Below the pieces are notes generated by a model that saw nothing but the letters and a program-made list of their open reading frames with translations, searched no databases and had not been told where the DNA came from. 64,000 bases of DNA from Actinomycetes bacterium (GTDB taxonomy: Bacteria > Actinomycetota > Acidimicrobiia > Acidimicrobiales > RAAP-2), in the NCBI GenBank assembly GCA_021793395.1, contig JAJYSU010000003.1:1-64000 (forward strand), in the 5' to 3' direction. The position numbers were made by a program, and so were the translations under genes. This document shows, one piece after another, positions 9,476 to 20,125 of the stretch. Position 1 is the stretch's first letter. Each line of letters opens with the position of its first letter.

Positions 9476-9487
9476 TAGGCTCGAATA
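9476..9487 (+). promoter_or_regulatory. Candidate -10 (TAGGCT) six nt before the ATG at 9488
   Basis: TAGGCT-CGAATA-ATG. Confidence 0.5.
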
Positions 9488-10207
9488 ATGTTCGTGAATC
9501 GAGTCGTGCGACGTTCCCTTCTTGCCGTAGCCCTAGGGGTTGGCGTGTCCGTGAGTGTGTTACCCCTGGTGGCGCAGGCGACCACGAAGGAGCCGAGCGT
9601 GGCGTCGGTGCTCACGGCGGTGCGTGCCAACATGGCCGCCGAGCGTGGTGTGCACATCGTCGTGACGTCGAGATCAGCGACCGCGCAGGACAGCGTCGTG
9701 GCCGATCTGGGTCGTACTAGTGGCTCGGAGACGTTTACGTCCGGTAAGGCAACCGTGTCGATCGTGGTGACTCCTCACTACGCCTACCTTCGTGGTAACG
9801 CGGCGGGACTCATGACTCTCGTGGGCCTCACCTCGAGCCAACAGAAGAAGGTCGGAAGTAAGGCGATCTCGATGAAAGCGGGTACCTCGCCCTACGCGAG
9901 TTTCAAGTCGAATCTGACGGTGGGCGCCTTCACCGCGTTCCTGCCGACGCAGAAGGACGTGCGCCTCTCGCGTGACAAGTTCGGTGCGTACGTGCTGTCG
10001 TGGACGACCAAGGCGACGAAAACGACGACGCGCACGACAAGCGTGTTGACCATGTCCTCGGGCAAGAAGCCCTTGCCCCTGCGTGAGGTGGTGACGAGTA
10101 GCTCGGGTTCGGGGTCGACAAACTTTTCAAAGTGGGGCGAGTCGGTGGCGACGTCGGTGCCTTCCGCCCGTTCGCTCATTCCCTACACGGCGGTTGTCAA
10201 GGGTTAG
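9488..10207 (+). CDS. Secreted hypothetical protein
   Basis: Signal peptide FVNRVVRRSLLAVALGVGVSVSVLPLVAQA; no recognised domain. Confidence 0.7.
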   Translation: MFVNRVVRRSLLAVALGVGVSVSVLPLVAQATTKEPSVASVLTAVRANMAAERGVHIVVTSRSATAQDSVVADLGRTSGSETFTSGKATVSIVVTPHYAYLRGNAAGLMTLVGLTSSQQKKVGSKAISMKAGTSPYASFKSNLTVGAFTAFLPTQKDVRLSRDKFGAYVLSWTTKATKTTTRTTSVLTMSSGKKPLPLREVVTSSSGSGSTNFSKWGESVATSVPSARSLIPYTAVVKG

Positions 10208-10420
10208 AGGGCGCGCCGGGTCGTCGGTCGGACTCGTCGCGTGGTGAGGCTGAGGGAGTTTGCTCGGCGAGACGCGTCGCGACCTCACTGATGTGCCCGC
10301 GTCCTACGATGTGTGAGTGGAACGTTCGACACGTGGCGAGAAACGGCAACGGCGTCCACGCTCCGAATCGTCAGTGACGAGTGCGTGGGCTAGATCGACA
10401 GTGGCGGATGACGTGCGCTC

Positions 10421-12169
10421 GTGAGCCAGGTACGCTCGCCCTCGCCCTCGCCCTCGCCCTCGCTCGTAGTGCCCACTGAGCGTGGTGACCGCTACAAGTG
10501 GGTAGCCCTCTCCAACACCACGCTCGGGTCGCTGATGGCGATGATTGATATCACGATCATGCTGATTGCGCTACCCGACATCTTTCGGGGGATCCACATT
10601 AATCCGCTTCTACCCAAGAACAGTTTCTTCTTACTGTGGATGATTCTGAGTTTCATGGTGGTGACCAGCGTGCTCGTGGTGAGTCTGGGGCGCCTCGGCG
10701 ACATGTACGGTCGGGTGCGCATCTACAACCTGGGATTCGCCGTGTACACCGTTTTTTCACTGGCGCTGAGCGTGACGTGGATGTCGGGCACGTCTGCCGC
10801 ACTCTGGCTGGTGGTCATGCGGGTGTTTCAGGGGGTGGGGGCGGCGATGCTGATCGCTAACTCGTCGGCAATTCTGACCGACGCCTTCCCCGAGAACCAG
10901 CGAGGGATGGCGCTGGGCATCAATCAAGTGGCCGGTCTCAGTGGATCCTTCATCGGATTGATTCTCGGTGGCGTGCTCGCGCCGATCCAGTGGCGACTTA
11001 TCTTCTTGGTCTCCGTGCCGATCGGGCTCTTCGGCACGCTGTGGGCGTATCGCAAGTTGCGCGAGGTGCCTCGGCGATCGGCGGCGCGTCTGGACTGGGC
11101 GGGCAACGTCACCTTCGCGCTGGGACTGATCGGAATCATGGTGGGAATCACCTACGGTATTCAGCCCTACGGCGGCGCGACCATGGGCTGGTCCAGCCCC
11201 TTCGTTCTCGGCAGTCTCGCGGCCGGGGTGGTTCTGCTCGTCGCCTTCGCGATCATCGAGCAGCGGGTCGTGGACCCGATGTTTCGACTGCAACTCTTTC
11301 GAATCCGGGCCTTTACGGCGGGAAGTGTCTCCTCACTGCTGGCGAGCATGGGTCGCGGGGGACTGATGTTTATTCTGATCATCTGGCTGCAGGGGATCTG
11401 GCTGCCCCTGCACGGATACAACTTCACTCGCACGCCGCTGTGGGCCGGTATTTACATGCTGCCGATGACCCTGGGCTTCTTGCTCGCGGGTCCCGTGTCG
11501 GGGTTCCTGTCGGATCGATTTGGTTCTCGTCCCTTCGCCACGGGAGGGATGATCGTCGCCGCCGGTTCGTTCCTGCTCCTCGAACGACTTCCCATCAACT
11601 TCTCCTACGCGGAGTTCGCACCCATCCTTTTGCTCAACGGCCTCGCGATGGGCGCCTTCGCGGCACCCAACCGTGCGGGCGTCATGAACAGCCTGCCGGC
11701 CGAACACCGGGGCGTCGGCGCGGGAATGACCTCCACGTTCCAGAACTCCGCTCAGGTGTTATCGGTGGGCGTGTTCTTCACGCTCATCATCGTGGGACTC
11801 TCGGCCACGCTGCCGTCCGCCCTGTTTCATGGACTGGTAGCGCACGGCGTTCCCGTGTCGGCGGCGACGGCGGCGTCGCACCTTCCTCCGGTGTCGACCC
11901 TGTTCGCCGCCTTCTTGGGTTACAACCCGGTGCAGCACATCGTGGGAGCATCGGTCCTCGCGAGTCTGCCCGCCCACCAGGTGACTATTCTCTCGGGCCG
12001 GAGCTTTTTTCCCACCCTGATCGCGCACCCTTTCGCCAGCGGGTTGCACGAAGCATTCGATTTCTCCATCGCGGCGTGTCTGGTGGCGGCCGGTGCGTCG
12101 TGGCTGCGCGGTGGGAAGTATCACTATCCGACGTCGGACGAGTCAGCGGAGTCGCCGTTGGACGAGTGA
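10421..12169 (+). CDS. MFS transporter, DHA2 (14-TMS) drug:H+ antiporter-like
   Basis: Multiple hydrophobic TM segments; GSLMAMIDITIMLIALPDI, SLGRLGDMYGRVRIYNLGF, RVFQGVGAAMLIANSSAILTDAFPENQRGMALGINQ. Confidence 0.88.
   Translation: MSQVRSPSPSPSPSLVVPTERGDRYKWVALSNTTLGSLMAMIDITIMLIALPDIFRGIHINPLLPKNSFFLLWMILSFMVVTSVLVVSLGRLGDMYGRVRIYNLGFAVYTVFSLALSVTWMSGTSAALWLVVMRVFQGVGAAMLIANSSAILTDAFPENQRGMALGINQVAGLSGSFIGLILGGVLAPIQWRLIFLVSVPIGLFGTLWAYRKLREVPRRSAARLDWAGNVTFALGLIGIMVGITYGIQPYGGATMGWSSPFVLGSLAAGVVLLVAFAIIEQRVVDPMFRLQLFRIRAFTAGSVSSLLASMGRGGLMFILIIWLQGIWLPLHGYNFTRTPLWAGIYMLPMTLGFLLAGPVSGFLSDRFGSRPFATGGMIVAAGSFLLLERLPINFSYAEFAPILLLNGLAMGAFAAPNRAGVMNSLPAEHRGVGAGMTSTFQNSAQVLSVGVFFTLIIVGLSATLPSALFHGLVAHGVPVSAATAASHLPPVSTLFAAFLGYNPVQHIVGASVLASLPAHQVTILSGRSFFPTLIAHPFASGLHEAFDFSIAACLVAAGASWLRGGKYHYPTSDESAESPLDE
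10435..10464 (+). repeat. Hexanucleotide tandem repeat (CTCGCC)x4 plus CTCGCT, encoding (SP)n
   Basis: Read directly at the N-terminus of the MFS gene. Confidence 0.85.
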
Positions 12170-12226
12170 GGCGAGTGTCCGGGGCAGCGTGTCGTGGATA
12201 TCGACACCGCCGTGGGGAGGCGTCGT

Positions 12227-12769
12227 TCAGTTGCGTGGCGACACGGTGAGCGCGCCAATGATCTCGTCAACGATTCGCGCGACGTCGGTGTTGATGTCCA
12301 CCGTGACGCCGTGCTCGTCATCGCCTAGCGGCTCCAGGGTGGCTAGTTGGGACTCGAGCAGCGAGCGCGGCATGAAGTGATTCGTGCGAGCCCGGAGGCG
12401 AGCGTCGAGCAGGGCAGGGGTGCCCCGTAGGTAGACGAAGGGCGCCCCGGGGACGTACTCGCGCAGGACGTCACGGTAGCGACGCGTGAGGGCCGAACAC
12501 GCCACGACCGTGGGCTGGCGCCGCGCCGCGGCGTCTTTCATGTGCTGGCCGACGGCGTGCAGCCACGGGAGCCGATCGTCATCGTTCAGGGGGTGGCCGG
12601 TTGCCATTTTCTCGCGGTTCTCGGGCGAGTGCAGATCGTCGGCGTCGAGGAAGTCGGCGCTGAGCCGAGTGGCCAGTGCGAGACCCACCGTGGTCTTGCC
12701 CGAACCCGATGCACCCATCACCACGATGGGTGCATCGCCGTCGACGAGGTACGCCGTCATCATGTTCAT
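12227..12769 (-). CDS. gntK: Gluconokinase
   Basis: Walker A GASGSGKTTVGLALA; DADDLHSPENREKMATGHPLNDDDRLPWL; VACSALTRRYRDVLR; NHFMPRSLLESQLATLEPL. Confidence 0.93.
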   Translation of the reverse strand: MNMMTAYLVDGDAPIVVMGASGSGKTTVGLALATRLSADFLDADDLHSPENREKMATGHPLNDDDRLPWLHAVGQHMKDAAARRQPTVVACSALTRRYRDVLREYVPGAPFVYLRGTPALLDARLRARTNHFMPRSLLESQLATLEPLGDDEHGVTVDINTDVARIVDEIIGALTVSPRN

Positions 12770-12956
12770 GGTATGCGTTACCGTGAACCGCGACGTGGCC
12801 GGATGCTCATCGTGACCCGCGGCGCAAGAGCACCAGGAAGCGACGACGCGGCGAAGTAGCGTGGGCGTGTGTACTGAGCGACGGCCCTGGTCGAGGATTC
12901 ACGGACCCGAACGTGCAGGAATTTCGCTGAGGTCGGTTTGGTGAGAAGGTGAGAGG

Positions 12957-14366
12957 GTGACGACGTTGGTGCGAGGTCAGTTGAGCCCTGATCGACTGCT
13001 GCCGGCGGACCCGACCACGCGCGAGCTCGCGCGCGAGTTGCTGAGTTGTGTCGAGGACCTTCCGATCGTGTCGCCCCACGGCCACGTCAGCGCGTCGGTG
13101 ATCGCGGACGACGAGCCCTTCAGCGATCCCGCCGGGCTTCTCGTGACGCCGGATCACTACGTGACCCGCCTGCTGCACGCCAACGGCGTCTCGCTGGCGG
13201 CACTCGGCGTAGGCGGCTCGGGCGCCGAGCCGCGCGAGGTCTGGCGGGAGTTCTGCGCCGCCTGGCCCGTGTTCGACGGCACGGCGTCGGCTAACTGGCT
13301 GACGAGTGAGCTGTCCGACCTGTTCGGCGTGCACGACGCGCCCTCTCGCGAGAACGCGGACGTGCTCTACGATCGGATTGCGGCGCGCCTGAGCGAGCCC
13401 GACCTACGACCGCGGGCGCTCGTGCGCTCGTTTGCGGTCGAGGTTCTCGCGACCACCGACGACCCGCTCGATGACCTCGCGGCGCATCGCCGCCTGGCCG
13501 AGGATCCGTCCTTCGAGGCGCGCGTGGTACCCACGTTTCGTCCCGACGCGTACGTCGACGCCGCCACGCCCGACTTCACGCAGCGGGTGGACCGGCTCAT
13601 CGCCGAGGCGGGCGAGGGCGGCAGTGGGTACGACGGATACCTGAGCGCCCTGCGGGCTCGGCGTCAGTACTTCATCGATGCGGGGGCGACGGCGAGCGAT
13701 CACGGGGTGCGTACGCCACGCAGCGTGATACTCGATCCACTCGCCGCGTCGCGGCTCTTTGATCGAGTGCGCCGCGGGGGCGCGGGCGAGGACGATCGCG
13801 ATACGTTTGAGGCCCACATGCTCTACGAGATGGCTCGCATGAGCGTCGAGGACGGGCTGACCATGATGATTCACCCCGGTTCGCTGCGTAACTACGATCG
13901 TGAGACGTACGCTTGCTTTGGACCCGACACGGGCCACGACATCCCGGTGTCCGTGGAGTTCACGGCGGCACTACGTCCCCTGCTCGACGACTTCGGTAAT
14001 GCGCCGGGCTTCCACCTCGTTCTGTTCACACTCGACGAGAGCACGTTCTCTCGAGAGTTGGCGCCACTCGCGGGCTTTTATCGTGGTGTCTATTTAGGGT
14101 CCCCCTGGTGGTTCCTCGACGCTCCCGACGCGATGGCTCGCTTTCGTGCGGCGGTCACCGAAACCGTGGGATTCTCACGCTACGGGGGCTTCGTCGATGA
14201 CACTCGCGCCTTTTGCTCGATACCCGCACGTCACAACGTCGCTCGCCGCGTCGAGGCGTCGTTTCTCGCCCGCTTGGTGGCCGAACATCGCGTGACGCTC
14301 CCGCGAGCTCGTGAGATCATCGTCGACGTCATTGACGGCGCGCCGCGACGGGTCTTTAAGTTATGA
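12957..14366 (+). CDS. uxaC: Glucuronate isomerase
   Basis: SPHGHVSASVIADDEPF...LLVTPDHYVTRLLHANGV; adjacent to uxuB-like and manD genes. Confidence 0.92.
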   Translation: MTTLVRGQLSPDRLLPADPTTRELARELLSCVEDLPIVSPHGHVSASVIADDEPFSDPAGLLVTPDHYVTRLLHANGVSLAALGVGGSGAEPREVWREFCAAWPVFDGTASANWLTSELSDLFGVHDAPSRENADVLYDRIAARLSEPDLRPRALVRSFAVEVLATTDDPLDDLAAHRRLAEDPSFEARVVPTFRPDAYVDAATPDFTQRVDRLIAEAGEGGSGYDGYLSALRARRQYFIDAGATASDHGVRTPRSVILDPLAASRLFDRVRRGGAGEDDRDTFEAHMLYEMARMSVEDGLTMMIHPGSLRNYDRETYACFGPDTGHDIPVSVEFTAALRPLLDDFGNAPGFHLVLFTLDESTFSRELAPLAGFYRGVYLGSPWWFLDAPDAMARFRAAVTETVGFSRYGGFVDDTRAFCSIPARHNVARRVEASFLARLVAEHRVTLPRAREIIVDVIDGAPRRVFKL

Positions 14367-15793
14367 CGTCGACGTCGCGGCCGTTGACTCCGGAGGCGTT
14401 CGGTGTGTCCTCGCGGCCGCCGACGCGAATCGCCCATATCGGTTTGGGGTCCTTCCACCGAGCTCACCAGGTGTGGTTCACCGCTCACGCCGACGATGGT
14501 AACGAGTGGGGTTTCTGCTCCTTCGCGGGGCGCGCGGGTGGCCTGGCGCCGACGTTGCGCGCCCAGGGTGGTTTGTACACCCTCATCGAGCGCTCGGGGT
14601 CGGGCGATGCGTTCGAGGTCATGACCAACCTGGTCGACGTGCGCGAAGGCACCGACATCGCGGCTCTGACGGACGTGCTCTCGCGCTCGGAGACGGCCGT
14701 GCTCACGACGACCGTGACCGAGGCCGGCTACCACCTGGGTCTCGACGGTACCCCCGATCTCGCGGACGCGCACGTGGCCCGAGATCTCGTGCTCCTGGAG
14801 AAGGCCCTGCGCGAGACTCACCTCGAGGCGTGCGCCGTGACGACGGTGCCGGGGAGAATCTTGCTCGGCCTTAGCGCTCGTCGACGCGCGGGAGCGGGAC
14901 CGATCGCGATCGTTCCGTGCGACAACGTGCCGAGTAACGGACCCACTCTCCAACGGGGTCTAACTCTGTTGTCGCAGGGCCTCGACGCTGATCTGGCCGC
15001 GTGGATGGGCGACAACGTGGCGTTCGTGTCGACCAGTGTGGACCGAATCACGCCGCGAATCACGGATCACGACGTGGCGTTGGTGGCGCGCGAGACGGGT
15101 TGGCGAGACGCCGCGCCGGTCGTGACGGAGCCCTTCGCCAGTTGGGTCTTGTCCGGTACGTTCCCCGCTGGTCGGCCCCGCTGGGAGAGCGCCGGCGCGA
15201 TCGTCGTGGCGGACATCGAGCCCTACGAGCGGCGCAAGCTGTGGCTCCTCAACGGAGCGCACAGCCTGCTCGCCTACCTGGGATTGGAGGCGGGGCTGCG
15301 CACGGTGGCCGAGGCGATTGGCGATGGAGCGTGCCGACGCGCGGTGGAATCATTCTGGACGTCGGCCCGCCGTCACCTTCCGGAGTCGTTGAAGCTCGAT
15401 GAGTACTGCGTCCAGTTGGTCGAGCGATTCGCCAACGGGCGCATTGAGTACCAGCTCGAGCAGATTGCCTCGGATTCGGTGATGAAGCTTCGTACCCGGA
15501 TTGCCCCGGTCGTTGTCGCCGAGTCCCACGCCGGGCGGGAGTGCCCGGCCGGTGACGCGGCGTTGGCGGCGTGGGTGCGACTCGTGGCAGTTCGTGGTTC
15601 GTTTCCCGACGCCGAGTTCGACGCGGTGACGTCGCGACGCGAGACGACGTCATTCGTTACCGATTTGCTCGCTCTCGTGGAGCCGAGTCTCGCCGAGTCG
15701 CCCGTGGCGTCGCGAGTAGCGCGTCTGGTCGAGGGGGACGCGATCCCGGTCGGTGCCGTGACTCCATTCGCACCCATTTCAAGGAGGATCTGA
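14363..15793 (+). CDS. Mannitol dehydrogenase family protein (likely fructuronate reductase, UxuB-like)
   Basis: [56 protein letters not shown]. Confidence 0.9.
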   Translation: MTSTSRPLTPEAFGVSSRPPTRIAHIGLGSFHRAHQVWFTAHADDGNEWGFCSFAGRAGGLAPTLRAQGGLYTLIERSGSGDAFEVMTNLVDVREGTDIAALTDVLSRSETAVLTTTVTEAGYHLGLDGTPDLADAHVARDLVLLEKALRETHLEACAVTTVPGRILLGLSARRRAGAGPIAIVPCDNVPSNGPTLQRGLTLLSQGLDADLAAWMGDNVAFVSTSVDRITPRITDHDVALVARETGWRDAAPVVTEPFASWVLSGTFPAGRPRWESAGAIVVADIEPYERRKLWLLNGAHSLLAYLGLEAGLRTVAEAIGDGACRRAVESFWTSARRHLPESLKLDEYCVQLVERFANGRIEYQLEQIASDSVMKLRTRIAPVVVAESHAGRECPAGDAALAAWVRLVAVRGSFPDAEFDAVTSRRETTSFVTDLLALVEPSLAESPVASRVARLVEGDAIPVGAVTPFAPISRRI

Positions 15794-15794
15794 C

Positions 15795-17033
15795 ATGGCC
15801 ATTGTCGCGGCTGACGTCATCGTTACCAGTCCCGACCGAAACTTCGTGACCTTGAAAATTACGACCGATGAGGGGGTGAGTGGTCTCGGTGACGGCACCC
15901 TCAACGGGCGTGAGCTCGCCGTGGTCGCCTACCTTCGCGACTACGTCGTCCCCCTGTTGATCGGGCGCGACGAGCGCAATATCGAGGACACGTGGCAGTT
16001 CCTGTATCGAGGCGCGTACTGGCGGCGCGGACCGGTCACCATGGCCGCGATCGCGGCGGTGGACGTCGCTCTGTGGGACATCAAGGCCAAGCAGGCCGCT
16101 ATGCCTCTCTACCAACTACTCGGGGGAGCATCTCGGCGAGGACTGCTGGCCTACGGCCACGCGTCGGGCAAGTCTCTCGACGAACTCTTCGACAGTATTC
16201 GTGCGCACCAGGCACTGGGCTATCGCGCCGTTCGCGTGCAGACCGGCGTCCCGGGCCTCGAGTCGATCTACGGGATCGCGTCGAACGCGACCGCCCCCGG
16301 TAACGCGGGGGTGCGCTACGACCACGAACCCGCTCAGCGTGGTTCGCTACCCGCCCAGGAGGACTGGGACACACGTCGTTACCTGCGTCACGTGCCGACG
16401 GTGTTCGAGGCGGTACGTCACGAGTTCGGTCCCGATCTGCCACTGCTGCACGACGGACATCACCGCATGACGCCCATCGAGGCGGCGCAACTCGGACGGT
16501 CCCTCGAGCCGTACAACCTCTTCTGGCTCGAGGATTGCACCCCGGCGGAGAATCAGGAGTCACTGCGCCTCGTTCGCCAGCACACCACGACGCCCCTCGC
16601 TATCGGGGAGATCTTCAACACGATCTGGGACTATCAACTCATCATCCGCGAGCAGTTGATTGACTACGTGCGTAGCGCGGTGACCCACGCGGGCGGCATT
16701 ACTCATCTCAAGAAACTGCTCGAGTACGCTGCCCAGTACCAGATCAAGTCGGGGATGCATGGTCCTACGGACGTGTCGCCGGTGGGGATGGCGGCGGCCA
16801 TGCACCTAGGAATGGCCATTCACAACTTCGGTATCCAGGAGTACATGACGCACGGGGAGCGAACCAACGAGGTGTTCGAGTAGTCCTTCACGTGGCGCGA
16901 CGGCTACCTGCACCCGGGTGACGCACCGGGACTGGGCGTAGCGCTGAACGTCGACGAAGCGGGAAAGTATCCCTACGTGCGCGCCTATCTCCCCTATAAC
17001 CGGTTGGCGGACGGAACGGTACACGACTGGTGA
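15795..17033 (+). pseudogene. manD: D-mannonate dehydratase (ManD/RspA, enolase superfamily) interrupted by an in-frame TAG at 16881-16883
   Basis: Residues 1-362 read as ManD. After the TAG the same frame continues [49 protein letters not shown], the expected ManD C-terminus. May be a nonsense allele, readthrough or a sequencing error. Confidence 0.88.
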
Positions 17034-17124
17034 GTACCGGGGGACTGACGCGGCGCGAGCGAGAGGACTCGGCGAGGTCGAGCGGCGCGGCTCGCACGAT
17101 GACGCCACGATCGCAGGACCGCCC

Positions 17125-19092
17125 GTGACCAAGCCCGCCAGTGCGCCACCGACCCAGGACAAGGGAGCACCGACCGCCCCGCCCCCGCCACCCGCGTGGC
17201 GCCACTACCTGTGGCTCGTGGCGCTCGCGCTCTTCGTTCTCCTGCTGTTCTTCGTTCCGGCGACGAGCAGCCAGACTCCGGTCACCCTGAGCTACTCCAG
17301 CTTCATGAGTGACGTCACCGCTCACACGGTGAAGAGTGTCACGCTGGAGACCAGCGGTGCGGCGACGGGCACGCTGTCTAGTGGCAAGAACTACACCACG
17401 GCCATCCCGCCTCAAGCCGGGCAGTCTCTCCTCGACGATCTACGCGCCAATGGCGTGCAGATCTCGGCCCAAACGACGGGAACCTCGTTCGGAACCGACG
17501 TCCTGTCGTGGCTCATTCTGCTGTCACCGTTTCTGGTGTTCGGTTACATCTGGTGGCGGATGTCGAGGGGGTCGGGTGGTCTGCAAGGGGCACTCGGGGT
17601 CGGACGATCCAAGGCCAAGGTCTTCGATGAGGAGCGTCCCACGACCACCTTCGAGGACGTCGCCGGGTACGAGGGGGCCAAGCTCGAGATTCGCGAGGTG
17701 GTGGACTTTCTACGCCGACCGGAGCGCTACGTGCGAGCGGGGGCCATGGCGCCTCGTGGCGTCCTGATGGTCGGCCCCCCCGGGACTGGCAAGACGCTCT
17801 TCGCCCGCGCCGTCGCGGGAGGGGCCAACGTCCCGTTTTTCTCGGTCACGGGCTCCAGCTTCGTCGAGATGTTCGTCGGCGTCGGTGCGGCACGCGTGCG
17901 CGATCTCTTCGCCGAAGCGCGCAAGCGCGCGCCCGCAATTATCTTCATTGACGAGATCGACGCGATCGGCCAGCGCCGTGGTGGAGCCATGGTCGTCGCG
18001 AACGACGAGCGCGAGCAGACCCTCAACCAACTTCTCGCTGAAATGGACGGATTTGATCCCGCCGAGGGAATCGTCGTACTCGCGGCGACCAATCGACCAG
18101 AGGTGCTCGATCCGGCGCTGTTGCGTCCGGGTCGCTTCGACCGTCAGGTGATCATCCCGCTGCCGACTCTCACCGAGAGGCTCGCCATCTTGCGGGTGCA
18201 CGCGCGCGGCAAGAAGCTCGGCCCCGACGTCGACCTCGAGGTCGTCGCACGAGGGACGCCCGGCTTCTCCGGAGCCGATCTCGCGAATCTGATCAATGAG
18301 GCGGCGATCGTGGCCGTGCGGTCGGATCGTGATGTCCTTAGTGCCCAGGACTTCGATCAGGCTCGTGATCGGATCATCCTTGGATTGCGGGAGGGTTCCA
18401 ACGTGCTGATGCCCGACGAACAGCACGCGGTGGCGGTGCATGAAGCGGGTCACGCACTGGTGGCGGTCTACAGCGACAAGGCAGATCCCATTGCCAAGGT
18501 GACGATTCTGCCCGCCGGCCAGACGCTGGGCGTGACCGAGCAGCTGCCGCTCTCCGAGCGTCACCTCTACGGCGAGGACTATCTCTACGAGACCCTCGCC
18601 GTCTTTCTTGGGGGGCGGGCGAGTGAGGTGGTCGTGTTGGGTCAAGGCTCAACCGGGGCGTCCAACGATCTGGCTAAGGCGACCGAATTAGCCACCAAGA
18701 TGGTGCGCGAGTTTGGCATGTCACCAGTGATTGGTCCCGTGGGTTACCCATCGGGGGGATCGGTCTACTTGGGCGAAGGGGGGAATGCCCTGTCGAGTCG
18801 ACCCTTCGCGGAGGCGACCCAGGCCGCCATTGACGCCGAGGTCGCGCGCATCGTGCACGAGGCCGAGCAGCGAGCGATGGCGGTGGTGAGGGAGCACCGT
18901 GACGTTCTCGATCAACTCGTATCACTCCTAGTCGCCAACGAGACCGTTGACGGCACGGTGGTGTACCAGTTGGCTGGTCGGCCCGAGCCAACGAGCGTCG
19001 GCGGTGTGACGATGGCCCCCGATCACGCGCGAGCCGCGACCGAGACAACTCGTGGTGCGTCGCCCGACGCGTCGCCCACCACGCCGGCGTGA
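17125..19092 (+). CDS. ftsH: ATP-dependent zinc metalloprotease FtsH
   Basis: [46 protein letters not shown], second region of homology, HEAGH zinc site. Confidence 0.97.
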   Translation: MTKPASAPPTQDKGAPTAPPPPPAWRHYLWLVALALFVLLLFFVPATSSQTPVTLSYSSFMSDVTAHTVKSVTLETSGAATGTLSSGKNYTTAIPPQAGQSLLDDLRANGVQISAQTTGTSFGTDVLSWLILLSPFLVFGYIWWRMSRGSGGLQGALGVGRSKAKVFDEERPTTTFEDVAGYEGAKLEIREVVDFLRRPERYVRAGAMAPRGVLMVGPPGTGKTLFARAVAGGANVPFFSVTGSSFVEMFVGVGAARVRDLFAEARKRAPAIIFIDEIDAIGQRRGGAMVVANDEREQTLNQLLAEMDGFDPAEGIVVLAATNRPEVLDPALLRPGRFDRQVIIPLPTLTERLAILRVHARGKKLGPDVDLEVVARGTPGFSGADLANLINEAAIVAVRSDRDVLSAQDFDQARDRIILGLREGSNVLMPDEQHAVAVHEAGHALVAVYSDKADPIAKVTILPAGQTLGVTEQLPLSERHLYGEDYLYETLAVFLGGRASEVVVLGQGSTGASNDLAKATELATKMVREFGMSPVIGPVGYPSGGSVYLGEGGNALSSRPFAEATQAAIDAEVARIVHEAEQRAMAVVREHRDVLDQLVSLLVANETVDGTVVYQLAGRPEPTSVGGVTMAPDHARAATETTRGASPDASPTTPA

Positions 19093-19179
19093 CGCGACGC
19101 GGCGGATCGGGTGCTGGCGTTCACCGACTGACCTCGTTACCAGGGTGGTCGTGACGAGCACCTTCACGGAACGTCGCTG

Positions 19180-19297
19180 ATGCTTCACGAGGTGGTCACG
19201 AACTGACAATTAGCGGTACGGGTGTCCGTCGACACCGTCGCAAGGAAGTGGCGCCGACACGGGTGATGGGCTGGCGCCACTCGCACCCGAGCACTGA
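19180..19297 (+). pseudogene. Transposase helix-turn-helix relic (IS630-like)
   Basis: Frame reads EVVTN*QLAVRVSVDTVARKWRRHG then, after a frameshift, DGLAPLAPEH; resembles the HTH pattern ...SNqqIA.rvgVSvdTVrkWRrRf..dGLaGLad. Confidence 0.55.
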
Positions 19298-19358
19298 TGG
19301 TCACGACGTGTTCGTGCTCGGCGACTGTGGCCGGGCGACGAACGTCGTTGTCGCACTT

Positions 19359-19402
19359 GGTGCGCCGGCCGAGACGCGAACCCGGAACCTGTTGATGAAG
19401 AG
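19359..19402 (-). repeat. Truncated 3' half of tRNA-Lys (direct repeat of 22633-22676), candidate att site
   Basis: GGTGCGCCGGCCGAGACGCGAACCCGGAACCTGTTGATGAAGAG vs GGTGCGCCGGCCGGGACTTGAACCCGGAACCTGTTGATTAAGAG, 4 mismatches in 44 nt; the 5' half of the tRNA is absent. Confidence 0.8.
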
Positions 19403-20125
19403 GGGGATACGAACGGTCGGACCCGTCCGGTGGCGTTGGTCTGGTCCGTGAGATGAACGGTGGGATGTGTGGGGAGCTCGGGAGGCGTAATTTCGAGGGT
19501 GTCTCACGTGGCGTGGAACGTGGATGACGACCCCGAGTAACTGAACTAGGCGGCCGCCCCCTGTTCATCAGCGTCGTGGGGTGGCGTGACGGTGACTCGA
19601 CCGTGCTCGTCTGGTGCCACGCAGTGTGCAGGTGCGCGTGACCGTTGACGAGGCGTCACCGCATCGTCGCCTCGACGGGCGTGATTGCGAAGCGACTCGG
19701 AAGGGTCACCGCGACGATCACCCTGCGGGGATCCCGGGTCGCTGATCTGCTGTCTCACCCTTGAGGTGGTGCGGCGTGGACTGATTGGTAGTACTACGAG
19801 TGGGGGCCCCGCACGACGGACGAAGCGCCACTACGCGCCAAGCCCAGACGGCCTCGCGCTTGGCACGGACCCCTTCAGGTTGGAACATGTTGCGCTGATT
19901 CAGTGACACGTGGTGCTACGGCGTCTCCGTCTCACCCGGGCCGTACCGAGCGACCAGGGACCGGGCGCGAGACCGGTATCACATCAATTCCAGCCCGATC
20001 CCTCAAAGTGCTCGTTTGCGCCGAGGGCTTGAGGCAGTTCGATGCCGGCGGTCCGGAAGTGACCTAACCTCTAATTTGGTGGGCTATCTCTCAGGTTTGT
20101 TCGTGCGGCGACGATTGTTTTCATT

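Noticed and set aside
16881-16883. TAG in manD as pyrrolysine or recoded stop
   Set aside because: Other genes here end with TAG (for example clpP and mrdA), no Pyl machinery is seen, and ManD needs no such residue. Nonsense mutation or sequence error is simpler.
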